DNA of 64,000 bases from Spinellus fusiger (Eukaryota; Mucoromycota; Mucoromycetes; Mucorales; Phycomycetaceae): the NCBI GenBank assembly GCA_025094145.1, contig JALLLS010000005.1:774582-838581 (forward strand), given 5' to 3'. Shown here one piece after another: positions 1 through 12,006 of this stretch. Within the stretch, counting starts at the first letter, position 1, and every line of letters begins with the position of its first letter. The position numbers and the translations under genes were made by a program. A model generated the notes under the pieces. It was not told the origin of the DNA and ran no database searches. It saw only the letters and a list, made by a program, of their open reading frames with translations.

Positions 1-101
1 GCTTTTTAGTTGGGAACAAGTGTCTTACTATGTATGTAGGTAAAAGGAGTAAACGAAAACAATGAAAGCAATAGAGAAATAATAACAATCCACCATTTTA
101 G

Positions 102-493
102 TCACAAGCCAAATCAAATGTATTCACCGAACTAAAAGGGTCCAAGAGGCCTATGACCAGTGGATGAAAGAGACCTTGGCAAACCATGGATCGATTGAGA
201 ATTATCTTTTGACTAGCAAATTGCATTTTCCGACCTATTCTCCCACTGACACTCCCTCTGTGTTTCTTCTTCCCAATGATTTTCCTTATGCTATTGAAGA
301 AGGCATCTGTCACCTTTTGATCTGGTCACAAACTCCCTTGGAGAATGCACATATTGAGGATATTCTAGAAAACAGCTATGGGAAAGAGCTCTGGGAATGG
401 GTCTACTGGGTCAATCCACCTGAAATTCAAAGTGTACGAAGACTTCCCCATGTCCATGTTTTTCTACGACAACGCCTTTATGGGTGTATGTAA
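102..493 (+). CDS. DUF3605 / Gig1-like protein, C-terminal exon (5' end outside window)
   Basis: This is the last exon of a gene that starts upstream of the window. An intron acceptor (TTTTAG) ends at 101 and the frame is then open to TAA at 491-493. The residues LLPNDFPYAIEEGICHLLIW and, further on, GKELWEWVYWVNP followed by a PHVHVF block match the pattern of the fungal DUF3605 family, which includes Candida Gig1, an N-acetylglucosamine-induced protein. The family is cytosolic and its biochemical activity is poorly known, so only the family call is offered. The ATG at 164 is internal: coding-quality sequence (a TKRVQEAYDQW stretch) precedes it in frame. An AT-rich 3' UTR follows with no other gene before 762. 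Confidence 0.7.
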
Positions 494-761
494 CATACAG
501 TGTTTATGTACTCCCCTCGTTTTTTGAATGAAAAATTAAACCAGTAGAATCCCATATTTCTTTTTCTTTCTTTCTATTTAATAATCAAATGTAAATCTTA
601 TAAATAGTCTCATTCATCACCTACAGAGCATACATTGTATTTAGTTTAGTTTTTTTTTAAGAATAAGAAAAGATGCCATTCATTCATTCAACAAACAATA
701 ATAAACAAATAAACAAGCAAATTTAGAGCCTCTGGATACTCGTCAGTACCAGGCCTCAGTA

Positions 762-1142
762 TCAGGTCTCAGTATCAGGAAGATCAGAAAATAGAATAAG
801 ACTGGAAGAAAGGAGTTCTTGTGAGTCGTACATGGGGAAATCTTGTTCTATGACTGTTTGTTGGACGGTAGGAGGGGAGGAGGGGATCCAATGAGAGTTA
901 AAGAAGGAAAAGCCCTGTTCGAGCACAAGGTTATCGTCCTCGTCCATTGAATCAGTGGATAGAAAGTGGACAGGAGAATGAGCGGATGATAAATACTGAT
1001 AATCAGTGTCGTTGGTGTCTGATTTGCCTTGTTTATTTCTTGGAGGGGAAGGTGGCAAGAACACGGGTTTCTTCCCGTGTGTCATTGTTCTTTCTTGCTT
1101 CTTTATTTCATTGAACATTCCTACAAGAGGATCACCTGGGGA
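762..1142 (-). CDS. Hypothetical protein, probable last exon
   Basis: An open frame reads from an AAAACAG acceptor (ending at 1143) to a TGA at 762-764. The peptide begins SPGDPLVGMFNEIKKQERTM and continues as a Ser/Pro/Asp-rich, probably disordered tail ending SDLPDTET. I do not recognise the family. The in-frame ATG at 1118 could be a start, but the sense sequence just upstream after a good acceptor suggests an earlier exon. The final 40 bases of coding sequence contain short direct repeats (CAGTATCAGG-like). It lies divergent to the kinesin gene. A real but unidentified C-terminal exon is the best reading; a spurious ORF is possible. Confidence 0.4.
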   Translation of the reverse strand, partial: SPGDPLVGMFNEIKKQERTMTHGKKPVFLPPSPPRNKQGKSDTNDTDYQYLSSAHSPVHFLSTDSMDEDDNLVLEQGFSFFNSHWIPSSPPTVQQTVIEQDFPMYDSQELLSSSLILFSDLPDTET

Positions 1143-1149
1143 CTGTTTT

Positions 1150-1800
1150 CATAGATAGGCAGTGACGTATCCTATAAAGAGATAAACAAAAGAACAAAAA
1201 CAGAAAAGAGAAAGAATGAAAAGAATGAACAAGACGGTATTTTAACCCAAGGTGCAGATGTGCAGATCCTAATTTGACGCGATCTATGAGCGTGGCTTAA
1301 TTGATTTCCGACTATGGAAGGAGAGATAACCCTTTGAGTCATCAAGTCACCCAGTCTACACCAACAAAAAGAGTCACAGAGCAAGAGTAACAAAAACAAG
1401 AGACCTACAGCATCACAGCGTCACAGCGTCACAGTGAAAGGGCCCTCTTTCTATTAGGCTCTTGTTATGACTCTCCTTTTCTCTCTCTTTCTTAGTGATG
1501 ATCTTTCCATGTGCGTCTGTCTTTGAATCCAACAACACGATAATAAAGGTGTAATTTGTTCAGGGGTTATCTCATCATGTGCGGACACAGAGGAGTGTTT
1601 TCTTCCTTCACATTGGTAAAAAGTGAAACAATAGCCTGAGAATGAGAAGGCGGATTTACTGCCAAACACAGATAAGCTACGTTGCGGTGTTTTGTGTTAC
1701 TTTTTGAATGTATTTTCCTGGATGCTTCATGGCTCACAGTATCTCTTGTTCTTCTTTCTATCTTTACTGCCCTTTTTTCTTCTCTTATCTGAACGCTGCT
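1150..1800 (-). other. Possible upstream exons of the 762-1142 gene, unresolved
   Basis: On the minus strand several short open stretches look more like coding than intergenic DNA. One (about 1800 to 1565) contains NVAYLCLAVNPPSHSQAIVS followed by LFTNVKEENTPLCPHM. One (about 1555 to 1440) contains FIIVLLDSKTDAHGKIITK. One (about 1350 to 1240) contains GDLMTQRVISPSIVGNQLSH. The first two are in different frames with no good splice donor between them, so the locus may be a decayed gene or may hold introns I cannot place. No family was recognised. Confidence 0.25.
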
Positions 1801-1920
1801 CTTTTTTGTAGTTCTTTTTCTGTCTATTGATTTATCTATTTATCTATTTATCTATCTATTTATCTATCTATTCATCTATAGAAAACATAAAACAGAAAAC
1901 AGAAAACAGAAAACAATAGA

Positions 1921-4900
1921 ATGTCAAGTGCTTCTTCTGTTAGGTAAATTGCCAACATCCTTCCCTTCTTGCTTATCCATGCAGAGTAGCTGTCAGAGTA
2001 AGACCACTGACAGCTCAGGAAAAGGAGCAACGATGTCAGGACATTGTTCAGTTTATACCCGATTATCCTCAAATTAACGTGGGACCCGATCGCTCATTCA
2101 CTTTTGATTACGTCTATCCCTCGTCTGATGATCAAGAACATATCTACAGCACCTGCGTGACACCACTTTTGACTAAATTCATTGAGGGGTTAGAGTCTTA
2201 TTGTTCAACTTAATGTCAATGCTCATTCGGACTTTTAACTCTAGCTTTAACGCTACCATTCTAGCTTATGGGTAAGAAGTGTCTGGACAGATCCACCAAT
2301 AACCCACCTCCACCTACAGCCAGACAGGCAGTGGAAAAACATATAGTATGGGAATTGGCCTTGAATCTGCTGTAAATGCCATAAATGAAGGCATCGTGCC
2401 CCGCTTTATTCATGCCTTATTTGAAAGACTGGCGGAGTTGCGTTCACCTCGACAAAGTTTCCAAGTGGCGGTGTCTTTCTTGGAACTTTATAATGAAGAT
2501 TTAGTCGATTTATTAAATCCCAAGAAAGACGGGCTTCAACTGACAATTCGTGAAGACTCTCACGGTAACATCTCTTGGTCAGGTGTTCGAGAAGAGGTGG
2601 TTCATAGTCCGGAGCAGCTGTTAAAGTAAGAAGGGGAGTATCAGCAGGCATATCTAAATGAGAGATATTAGATGCTTAGAGACAGGTTCACTGGCAAGAA
2701 CAACTGCATCAACAGACATGAACCATACTTCTTCACGATCTCATGCCATCTTCTCTGTTGTTCTTAAGCAAACCGTCTATTTGGATGATGCTCTTCTTGA
2801 CCTTACTTCTCCTCCTACTGATAGTGCTGGTACAAAGAGATATGTATCCAAATTCCACTTTGTTGACCTTGCTGGTTCTGAACGGGTAAGCTTAAAAGTA
2901 CAATAGACTCAGAAATAATCTCAGTAATACACAAAGCTTTAGATTTACCATACACCTATATTTATATTTATACATATACATCTCTACATCATTCTATATT
3001 CATACAACTCATCTTTGCCTTTTTGTACCTCTTTGTACCTCTTTGTACCTCTTTGTACCTCTTTGTACATATCTGTCCATTTCTACACTCTTGTGTTTAT
3101 AGTTGAAGCGTACAAATGCAGTAGGCAGCCGAGCCAAAGAAGGCATTTCCATCAATGCTGGACTACTTGCTCTGGGAAATGTCATTTCCGCCCTTGGAGA
3201 TGAATCCCGTCGTGTCTCTCATATTCCTTACCGTGACTCCAAGCTCACTCGTCTGTTGCAGGACAGTCTAGGTGGCAATAGCCAAACCCTAATGCTTGCC
3301 TGTATATCTCCTGCTGATTCAAACTACACAGAAACACTCAATACCCTAAAGTATGCCAATCGAGCACGCAATATTCGTAATAAGGCCACCATCAACCAAG
3401 AGCAGGACGAGTCAGATCGCCTCAAAGCCATGATCATGCGCTTAAGAGAAGAAGCCAAGAGCAACGACAGTTTTCTTCTTGCTGTGAATGATGAAATGGA
3501 CAGTCTCAAAAGAGAAGTTCAGATACTTCATTCTACTACGGCTTCCATGGCCCGTGAATTAGAACTCACAAGACAGGAGCGGGATATCCTTCGCTGTAGT
3601 GTAAACAGTGACCAAGGGCAGGACCCACTTCAGGCACTGATGGAGAATTACACTCAGACAATCGAGTGTCTCAAGTCGGAGCTCCAACAAAGCCAACAGC
3701 AGCTTACCATGGCAACGTCGGTGATAAAAACACCCACACCCATATTTGATCTACCACCCATCCTGGAATCTACACCTATTTCCTATTCTCAGCTCGACAT
3801 CAAAAGACCTCATGAGCTAAAAGGAGACGACTCAGCCACACTTGTGGGATCTTCCAGCAGAGATGATATGGAGACGTATCATCATGAGAATTCAAATTCA
3901 AGTACACATCTCAATGGAAATACAAACCGTAAAAAGAAACGCCATAGTCACAAGCACAGTATAAAAAGAATAAGCAAGGGCCGTCGGATGAGCACCAACT
4001 CCGCCTTATTAAAGTTGAATGGTGATAAAGAAAGAAAACCCACTGTGAAGACGATAAAACAGTGCAAGTCAGAATGGCGGGAGGAATCTGATTTTCTCAA
4101 GCATATCATGGTAATGATTACGATAGAACAGGGCGACATTTCTTATGATAAGATATTAATAGTCACTCACTCACTCACTCACTCACACTCTCTTATCTGT
4201 CTAATATGTCTGTCTGTCTTTAAAGAATGCTATTGTATCAGAACAACAGACAGAAGAAGGTTTTTCCGATACTTCTTTACAGGAAAATAACACTCCTCTT
4301 GGCCACCGACTGGTAATCACGTAACACACACATACCTATCTGTTACTTACTTATCTCATGACACTAGCACAGGGGAAAATTGGCCACAGACATTTACTCC
4401 ATAGCAAAGAAGTTCCAAACATGCCTTGAGGGAAAACAGTATTTGCTACGTCAACTAGAACAAGCAGAAGTACAGCTGCAACTCCAGCAACATGAACAGA
4501 AGCTGCAGACCGCAGAATGGACTGCTCAAAGAAAGCTATTGGAGAATCAACAAAAACAAGAGTCTGCTGATATTCGTTCCCAATACGAACACAGTAGCAG
4601 AAAACACCAACTTGAACTCCAAGCCATACGAAAGAAGTATGCCCAGCTGATCAGTAGCTCCAGCAGCACTCAGTCCCAACACCAGGCTACCATTGATCAT
4701 CTGAAGAAGAAGTTGGAGAGTACTAAACATGAAAAGAAGAAGATGACCAAACAAATCAAGCAAGAATCTGAGAAAACAAGAGAAAAGTTGGGATTCAATG
4801 AGCGTGAAATCCAGCAGCTGAAGCGACAGGAGGCTCAATCGCTGGTCCTTCGAAAGCGCAGTGAGCGTGAAATGCAGCAGCAAAAATCAGCCTTGAAGCG

Positions 4901-6030
4901 TGCGGCTGAGGAGATGGGGAGTCTGAACGAACAGATGAAAAAGGTAGCGATCTTATTAAAAAAGACAATCTCGCAAGAAAGCGTCGACCGAACTTTGCTG
5001 GCAAAGGCGGTAGCGTGTGCGAATATTCGAGGCTATATAGTTAAACAAAACATGAAGCGTGAAATGAAAGTCGTAGACAACCTCAAATCAGAGTCATTAC
5101 AGCAGCGGATGCACAAGAAGAAGAAGTTGGTCTACAAGTAAGTGGCTTCAGGGATATTTGAGTGGCTTATTGGCATGGTAGGGCAATAGCAATGTACGTT
5201 CAACATCAGATACCCATTGCCATGATTACGGATCTATCACAAAAGGCAAGTCTATTGTTTATAGTGTATAGTCACTATGGACCTATCCAATAAACATTAT
5301 GGGGTAAAAGCGTGATAGGTTGCTGGCTGAACAACAAGAGCTGCTCTTGGAGCGCAAACTTGTCATAGAAGAGTGCTCCATACTGGATGTGGATTCCCAT
5401 CTTAGCGGGCCACAGTATATGGACGAGCGTATTGATACTATTACCATTGAGGTGGACTATCTAAACCAGCAGATTGAACAGCTGAAGAAGTCTGATCTTG
5501 CACCAGAACAAGAGGGCATCCATGGACAGACCGACCCACCCATGCAGGCAGAGCAAGAGACTGATCCTCAAGTTGCTTATGAAATTGCCCTCTCACTGAT
5601 CCGTACACTGGTGCCAGAAGAGATCATACTGTTATCAGAGGCATTAGTGCAGGATATGGCCCAGCTTCAGTGTGAGAAGCGAACCCAACAGGTTTTGCTC
5701 AAACAATCTAACACCTCAATGAGAGTTCTCCAGTCTGCTATGATTCAGATGAGAAGAGCCAATTTCTTGGCAGATATCCACCCAGAGAGTCCTCATTGTG
5801 AGGCTGTTAATATGGTGTACTGTCAGAGTCACTCTAATCCTGTGTATGTGCATCATGGTCTTGTTCTGTTTGCAGATCCACTGCCTCATGAGATACCCGA
5901 GAAGAAAGCCCTTCATATACAGCCCAAGGCTTCTTTTCCTCAAGGCATTGTGCTTCGATCTTCACAGGGCAGCAACACACGTTACCGTTCAGCCCTTCCT
6001 ATATTAAGAGTGAACGCCAGTCGGGCATAA
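1921..6030 (+). CDS. Kinesin-4 family motor protein (KIF4/KIF21-like)
   Basis: A plus-end microtubule motor of the kinesin-4 class (chromokinesin/KIF21 group). I place exons at 1921-1943, 1985-2188, 2245-2271, 2320-2625, 2672-2885, 3103-4110, 4226-4312, 4368-5137, 5182-5245 and 5311-6030; they sum to 1140 codons plus stop. The N-terminus reads [10 protein letters not shown], the P-loop is [12 protein letters not shown] (split before it by an intron), switch I is [11 protein letters not shown], switch II is [12 protein letters not shown], followed by the kinesin-4 signature [20 protein letters not shown]. The neck is followed by long coiled coils (about residues 330-450 and 530-900). No cysteine-rich tail of the animal KIF4 type is visible. 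Odd points: a 23-nt first coding exon, a 27-nt microexon and one GC-AG intron (donor at 5246). Introns contain small CTTTGTACCT and ACTC repeats. Confidence 0.93.
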
Positions 6031-6297
6031 TAGAAGGAATGCGTCTAATCCATCCATTCATCCATTCAACTATTCAACTATTCAACTATTCAATCTATAG
6101 ATATAACCATACCTATAACCACACCTATTTATAATACATGTATTAACCTTTTATTCTTTACTATATACTATTCTCTCTTTACATCTTTAACTCTTGTCTA
6201 TATATAATATGATACCTTTAATTAAATATTTCTATTTTTTACCGAGTTGTTTTATCAGATGGCGAATCATTAAGTGAAGTAACTAAACGCATCATCT

Positions 6298-6520
6298 CTT
6301 ACTACTACTAATATTATTATTATTACTACTATTATTATTATTACTACTATTATTATTATTACTATTATTATTATTATTACTATTATTATTATTACTATTA
6401 TTATTATTACTATTATTATTATTACTACTATTATTATTATTATTACTATTATTATTATTATTACTATTATTATTATTATTACTATTATTATTACTACTAG
6501 TGATATTACTACTAGTGATA
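6298..6520. repeat. Imperfect (ATT/ACT)n trinucleotide array
   Basis: About 220 bp of irregularly mixed TTA, ATT and ACT triplets. It ends in two copies of an ACTAGTGATATT-like unit near 6495-6520. Both strands stay open for about 90 codons, encoding poly-Asn/Ser or poly-Ile/Val, purely because the unit is three bases long. Confidence 0.9.
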
Positions 6521-6779
6521 TTATCATTATCATCATTATCAATAATAGAGTTACTATTTGCATTTGTTAGCAATAATCAAGTCATACATTGTTCATCAAT
6601 AAGCACCACTCTTTTCCACTGCCTATCTTATACCTTTCCACAAAAACAGCTCATTAATGTTTGGGGGTTTAATTTCCACCTGCTTATAAAAGGCATATTG
6701 ATAAACCCAGCCCTTTAGCTTCTATTTGCTAATCTGTCTACAATAAAGTGCTTAGGAAGAACATCCCTACAGTACTTTT

Positions 6780-7022
6780 ATGTTATTATTGTTATTATTG
6801 TTATTATTGTTATTATTGTTATTATTGTTATTATTGCTATTATTGTTATTATTGTTATTATTGTTATTATTGTTATTATTGTTATTATTGTTATTATTGT
6901 TATTATTGTTATTATTGTTATTATTGCTATTATTGTTATTATTGTTATTATTGTTATTATTGTTATTATTGTTATTATTGTTATTATTGTTGTTATTGTT
7001 GTTATTATTATTATTATTATTA
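6780..7022. repeat. (GTTATTATT)n 9-bp array
   Basis: Roughly 26 near-perfect copies of a 9-bp unit, GTTATTATT, with a few C substitutions (GCTATTATT) and a degenerate end. Three frames are open across it (repeating Cys-Tyr-Tyr, poly-Leu, and poly-Asn on the minus strand), none convincing as a gene. Confidence 0.92.
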
Positions 7023-8091
7023 TTTAACAAGTGAGAAAGGTCTTTTCTAGACACACCCTTGGGTTGAATTGGGCTGAATTAGGTAGAGTTGGGTTGAATT
7101 TGAAGGATAAAAAGAGGCTGAAGATGAATGGATGAACAGGAGCAGTAGCAGCAATACCACTGTTCATAGTAGTAATACCACTGTTCATAGCAGTAATAAC
7201 ATTAATAAGTAACCATTAGTTATTAAACATATCAGTCCATTTCTTTTGGTTCAAATAGAGTCGTCTGGTCCAACATGAACACGCATATAGCATCCTCAAG
7301 AGTGCAGGAAGCAGACATTTTAAAATGAAAAATGATAAAACAAGTCACAAAGTGATATTTTTCATTGCACCTATAATGCAAAGAGAATGAGCTTTTTGTT
7401 ATAGAAAGATATGTGACATTTCTTGGAAGTTCGTCAAAGTCTCTAAGCATGATTCCTTTATGTTTTGTTTTGTTAATACTATAGTATGACTGTGTAGTTT
7501 ATAGTTGCTTGTATTGAATAATAACAGCTACAGTATGCAGTGTATGCCTATTGACTGGACAGACAGTATAGACCATGGACTTATACCCTATGCCCATTGC
7601 TAGTATTCTTTTTTCTTTAGATATTTCTTTCTTTCTATAGTTCTTTCTATAGTTCTGTCCAGTGAAGATGGTTTTTATTATTATCAATAGGTAATAATAT
7701 ATAATATATAATATAATATAATTATTATTACATACTCCTTCTGTCCCCAAAAATAAAAATAAAAATAAAACAACCACCACCACCAATGAAATCCTCATAA
7801 ACTGAAATATAGAAAATGAAAATGAAAATAAATAATAATAATAATAATAATAAAATCACAGTGGCAGTCCTGACGGTGGGTAGACTCCAGGGTAACACAC
7901 GCTTTGAGTCCGCATGTCTCTTGCACTGTACAAGGCTATTCATTCTTCAAACTCTCTTCTCTCTTTGTTTTGACTTTATTCTTTCCTTTGTACCAGCAGC
8001 AAAAAAAGTCATTCTTTCTTTCACAAGTATTCCTTTTGCCTAGAAAGTCATTTAGATTTGTCCGTCATTTTGTACGGATCTCACTCATCTA

Positions 8092-11000
8092 ATGTCATCG
8101 GTCCCCATCTGCTGCAGAGTCCGTGCGCTATATTCATTCAAGTCAAACGACCTCGCCTCACTCACATTCGAAAAGGGAGATACCATTGAGGTCCTGAACA
8201 AATTAGATTCAGGCTGGTGGGATGGTTGGTATGTAGTTGTGCCTCCTATCAAAGTGTCTTATCTTCCACTATGCTATGCTATGTAGGTGCGAAGGTAGAA
8301 GAGGCTGGTTCCCGAGCAACTATGTGCAGGTGGTTGAGCAATATGACGATCAAGACAGCTTAATTCAACAGCCGTTGGAAGAGGTAATTTGGCATGTTGA
8401 AGACCTCCTCTTTCTAAGCATATCTTCAGGCTGTACACCCTCCTATTGAACATCCGGCACCGATCTGGAGAGAGGCACCGACACCGCGGAGAAACAATGA
8501 ATACCGTCTGAGTCTGGCACCTCAAGGGGAGAGACTGGAGCCAGCCTTCCATTCACCCTACGCATCTGAGCTATTATCACCAGAATGGACAGTACAGAGA
8601 ACAGAGGATGGCTCAGATTCCTATTTTTATAATCGTCTCACCAACGAAATGAGTTCCATGCCGCCAGAAGATAGATACCTGAGGGAGATCCACAGCAACG
8701 AATCAAATCAACACGGAGACACTCAAACTATCCCAAGAGACTGGTATGAGCCATCGCATTCTTTAGATAATGGGCTGCAGGAACAGGTAATTCTTCTTCT
8801 TCAGACTTGATCTCAGTGCCTAGCCTTTATCTATTATGGAACCCACGGCACAAGATTATCATTCTGTAAACAGTCAGTACTGGCACTCAAAAGAGTCAAC
8901 CTCTGATGGGGTAAGAAGATAGAACAGCCGAAAAGGGAAAAAAAAAGAAGAAAAAAAGAAAGAAAAGGCTAACCTATGCTATGCTATTTGGATACTTTCC
9001 ATAGGGACTAATAACACCTACACCTACACCTACTACCATGGCACTTACGATGGTTGCTGTGACATCTCCAGTACTAGCACCTTCAGCAACAACCGCACAC
9101 ACCTCAGGAGCGACCACACCCACTACTATTACACCACTCACACTAATAGCAGAAGAGGTAAAACCACCTCGCATTCTTCCACGTTCACCTTCTCGCCAAC
9201 CATCTATGCGAAGAACCTCTGTTATCGACATCCATGAACCTCTGACATGGAATAGACTGGCGGCTCATGTCTCTCTTGCTATCCACAACTTCAAGTCAAG
9301 CATCAAAAATAACCAAAAGCCCATGTTACGCTCCTTTTCAGCCGATGTTGTAAATGCAATTCGAACAATGCTTGTCACCTCAGGCACCATTGATAAAGAA
9401 GCCAGGCATATCAAAGGAAACACAGTTATACGCACATACCATCGAGCCATGATGGCCTCCATGTCCAAGCTGGTTCTCTCTTCTAAAATCAACAATGACC
9501 TTACAGAAGAAGAAATCACCAGAGTTCTCTACGAAGCAGAAGATCTTCTCCAAAACCTACATAAATTTGTAGGAGCATGTCAAGAAAGTGATGTGTTTGT
9601 TCAGCATGCAGAGCTTAAGCTTATCTCTTCTGACCATGTCTATGCCCACAATGGAAAATCAGAGAACAGCTTCTCTCCTGCACGTGCTAAATATCCCCTT
9701 CAGAACGACACTATTGAAGAGCTAGAGACCTATGGAGCGAACATGCAAGAGTCGATTGAAGCCATTCTAGGCAGTCTTCAACAAACACTAGTGGAATCCA
9801 ATGTCTCTTTGGCAGCTCTTTTGTTTACCCAGTATCGCAATCTATCCAACCAGTCTGTACAGTTTGTACATACTGTAGAAGACATTGATATAGGAGGCCT
9901 CATTGAGTCGTCTACTGTACTTGCCCTTCATCACTACACACAATCATTGACAGAGAAGCTCGGTCTTTTGTTCTACCACTTGCAGGTCATGACCAGTGAG
10001 ACAGTAGTAGCAGAGAAGAACAACGACCATGTTGTGCAAGTGGCAGAAGACATGTATCCACTGGTAGAGAAGATGTATGAGTGTGTAGTCCAACTTGTCC
10101 AAGAAGCAAAAGTAGCAGAACCCACTTTCTCACCCAAACGAGGCGCCCCTGCTGCCTCTGAAAAGTCATTGCTAGAGAATGTGATCCTTGAAGTAGATGA
10201 GCTGTCTGAACTAGGAGAAGGTGTCACCAGTCCTTCTGTGAGTGATTTCCATGAAGGATCTGTGTTGGATTGGAAGGACACTACTGATGGATCTACTTAT
10301 TCAGGAGAAGACATTGTACAGCGTAGATCAGAATCTACAAAGAACAGAGATTCAGTAGAAGTGCTGGGATCTTCGTTGATGCAACGCAGTACACTCTCTT
10401 CCGATGTGCCCTTTAGGAAGTCAGCTAAACTAAAGAAGTTCTTTGGTGATGATGCTGTGGTGGCTGCTGTAGCCTCAGAGAAGCCCATTATCAATGAGCG
10501 GCCTTGGTTCCTTCAGTATGATTATGATCCCAATGAGATTGTATTTAACATGGAGGGCTATGTAAAGGGTGGTACCTTACCAGCCTTGGTAGAAAGAATG
10601 ACATTGCACGACTTTCTTGATATGAACTTCATCAACACCTTTCTTCTGACGTATCGCTCCTTTTCTACCTCTATTGAAGTGTTGGAATTGTTACAGGCTC
10701 GTTATGATCTTGAGCCTCCCGATGGATTGACAGTAGAAGAGAACGAGACTTGGACTCAAAAGAAACTGAAGCTCGTCCGACTGCGCATCTTTAATGTATT
10801 GAAGAATTGGGTTGAGCTCTACTATCATGAAGATGACCATACTGTACTTGATAGACTTAGTGAGTTTATTGAATTGCGTATTCGAAATACACTCAGTTTC
10901 TCCAGTGATCAACTTGAGCGGCTTATTATTAAACGAAAAGAAGCCTTCTCTCATGGAGGACTGAAAAGGATGGTGCTTACATTGCCAGATCCTCCTGAAC

Positions 11001-12006
11001 CCATTCTACCAAGAAATAGAAAGAAGTTTAGGCTTTTGGACATTGATACACTTGAGATGGCACGACAGTTGACGATTATGGATTTCAAACTCTACAGTTC
11101 TATTCGCCCTGTGGAATGTTTAGACAAGGCATGGTCAAGAGATCCCAATGAAGAAGAAGGAAATGTAGCAGTGAACATTCGAGCTTCTATTGAATACTGT
11201 AATCAAGTAACGTCGTGGGTTTCTGATGCTATTCTCAGCCAAGGTGATATTAAGAAAAGAAGTACGCTGATCAAATACTGGGTTCAGGTGGCAGAGGTAA
11301 TACACCCATATAAAAATACATGGATAGATAAATAGATAGATCGATACCGAAGAAGTGTCCGCTCAACTTATTCCTATGGTATAGAAATGTCGACTTTTAA
11401 ACAACTTCAATACTTGCATGGCGATTCTTTCTGCATTTGATAACAGTTCAGTGGGCCGACTCAAGAGAACATGGGATGTAAGTAATTTGCCTCTTTGCCA
11501 TGTTGACTTAGCCTTGGTGTAAGATGGTAGGTGCACGTACCAACCAGACACTTTCCCACATTCGCAGACTGATGGGAGCCAATCGCAACTTTACTGAATA
11601 CCGAGAAATGATTCACTCTGTCAATCCTCCTTGTATACCCTTCTTGGGTATTTATCTCCAAGACCTTACATTTATTGAAGACGGTAACTCGAATTTCCTT
11701 AAAAAGACCAAGGACTTGATCAACTTTGCCAAGCGAGCAAAGACAGCTGAAGTCATTCGTGAGATCCAACAGTACCAGTCTTCACTTTATCAATTGAAGC
11801 CAGTAGATGAGTTACAGGCTTTTATTCAAGCCAATCTTCAAAGCACACGGGATGAAGACCAACTTTACAAAGAGAGTCTCAAACTGGAGCCAAGGTGAAC
11901 AGAGGGAGAATAAGATAGTACTATGTGCTCATTCCCTTTACATTGCTGTAGAGAGCGTGAAGATGAAAAGATTGCCCGTCTTTTGCAAGAATCAGGATTT
12001 TTGTAA
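8092..12006 (+). CDS. Ras guanine-nucleotide exchange factor with SH3 and WW-like domains (Cdc25 type)
   Basis: An activator of Ras GTPases acting at the plasma membrane. Exons 8092-8228, 8287-8383, 8430-8786, 8824-8910, 9005-11296, 11385-11477, 11524-11894 and 11952-12006 total 1162 codons plus stop. Residues 8-70 form an SH3 domain (VRALYSFKSNDLASLTFEKG, then GWWDGW and GWFPSNYV). Around residue 120 is a WW-like segment (SPEWTVQRTEDG with YFYNRLTNEMSSMP). A Thr/Pro-rich linker and a helical middle region follow. RasGEF-N runs from about residue 720 (FNMEGYVKGGTLPALVERMT), and the catalytic Cdc25 homology domain from about 890 (LLDIDTLEMARQLTIMDFKL) to the C-terminus, with NPPCIPFLGIYLQDLTFIED near the end. 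The start ATG lies just before the SH3 domain. SH3 plus RasGEF matches fungal Cdc25; the WW segment is less usual. Confidence 0.92.

Larger units (their letters stand above)
6031..8091. other. Intergenic region dominated by repeats
   Basis: No gene is supported between the kinesin stop and the RasGEF start. The DNA is very AT-rich, carries two long arrays (listed separately), an AGCAGTAATACCACTGTTCAT-type short duplication near 7150-7190, and poly-AAT/AAAATA tracts near 7690-7850. Open frames here encode homopolymers such as poly-Leu or poly-Asn and are products of the arrays. Confidence 0.7.

Noticed and set aside
1979..2072. ATG at 1979 as the kinesin start
   Set aside because: Wrong frame; the exon at 1921-1943 joined to 1985 gives [15 protein letters not shown], the expected kinesin-4 N-terminus.
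6748..7054. Long open frames on both strands encoding poly-Leu, Cys-Tyr-Tyr or poly-Asn
   Set aside because: They are the translation of a 9-bp repeat with no stop in any phase; no start context or domain.
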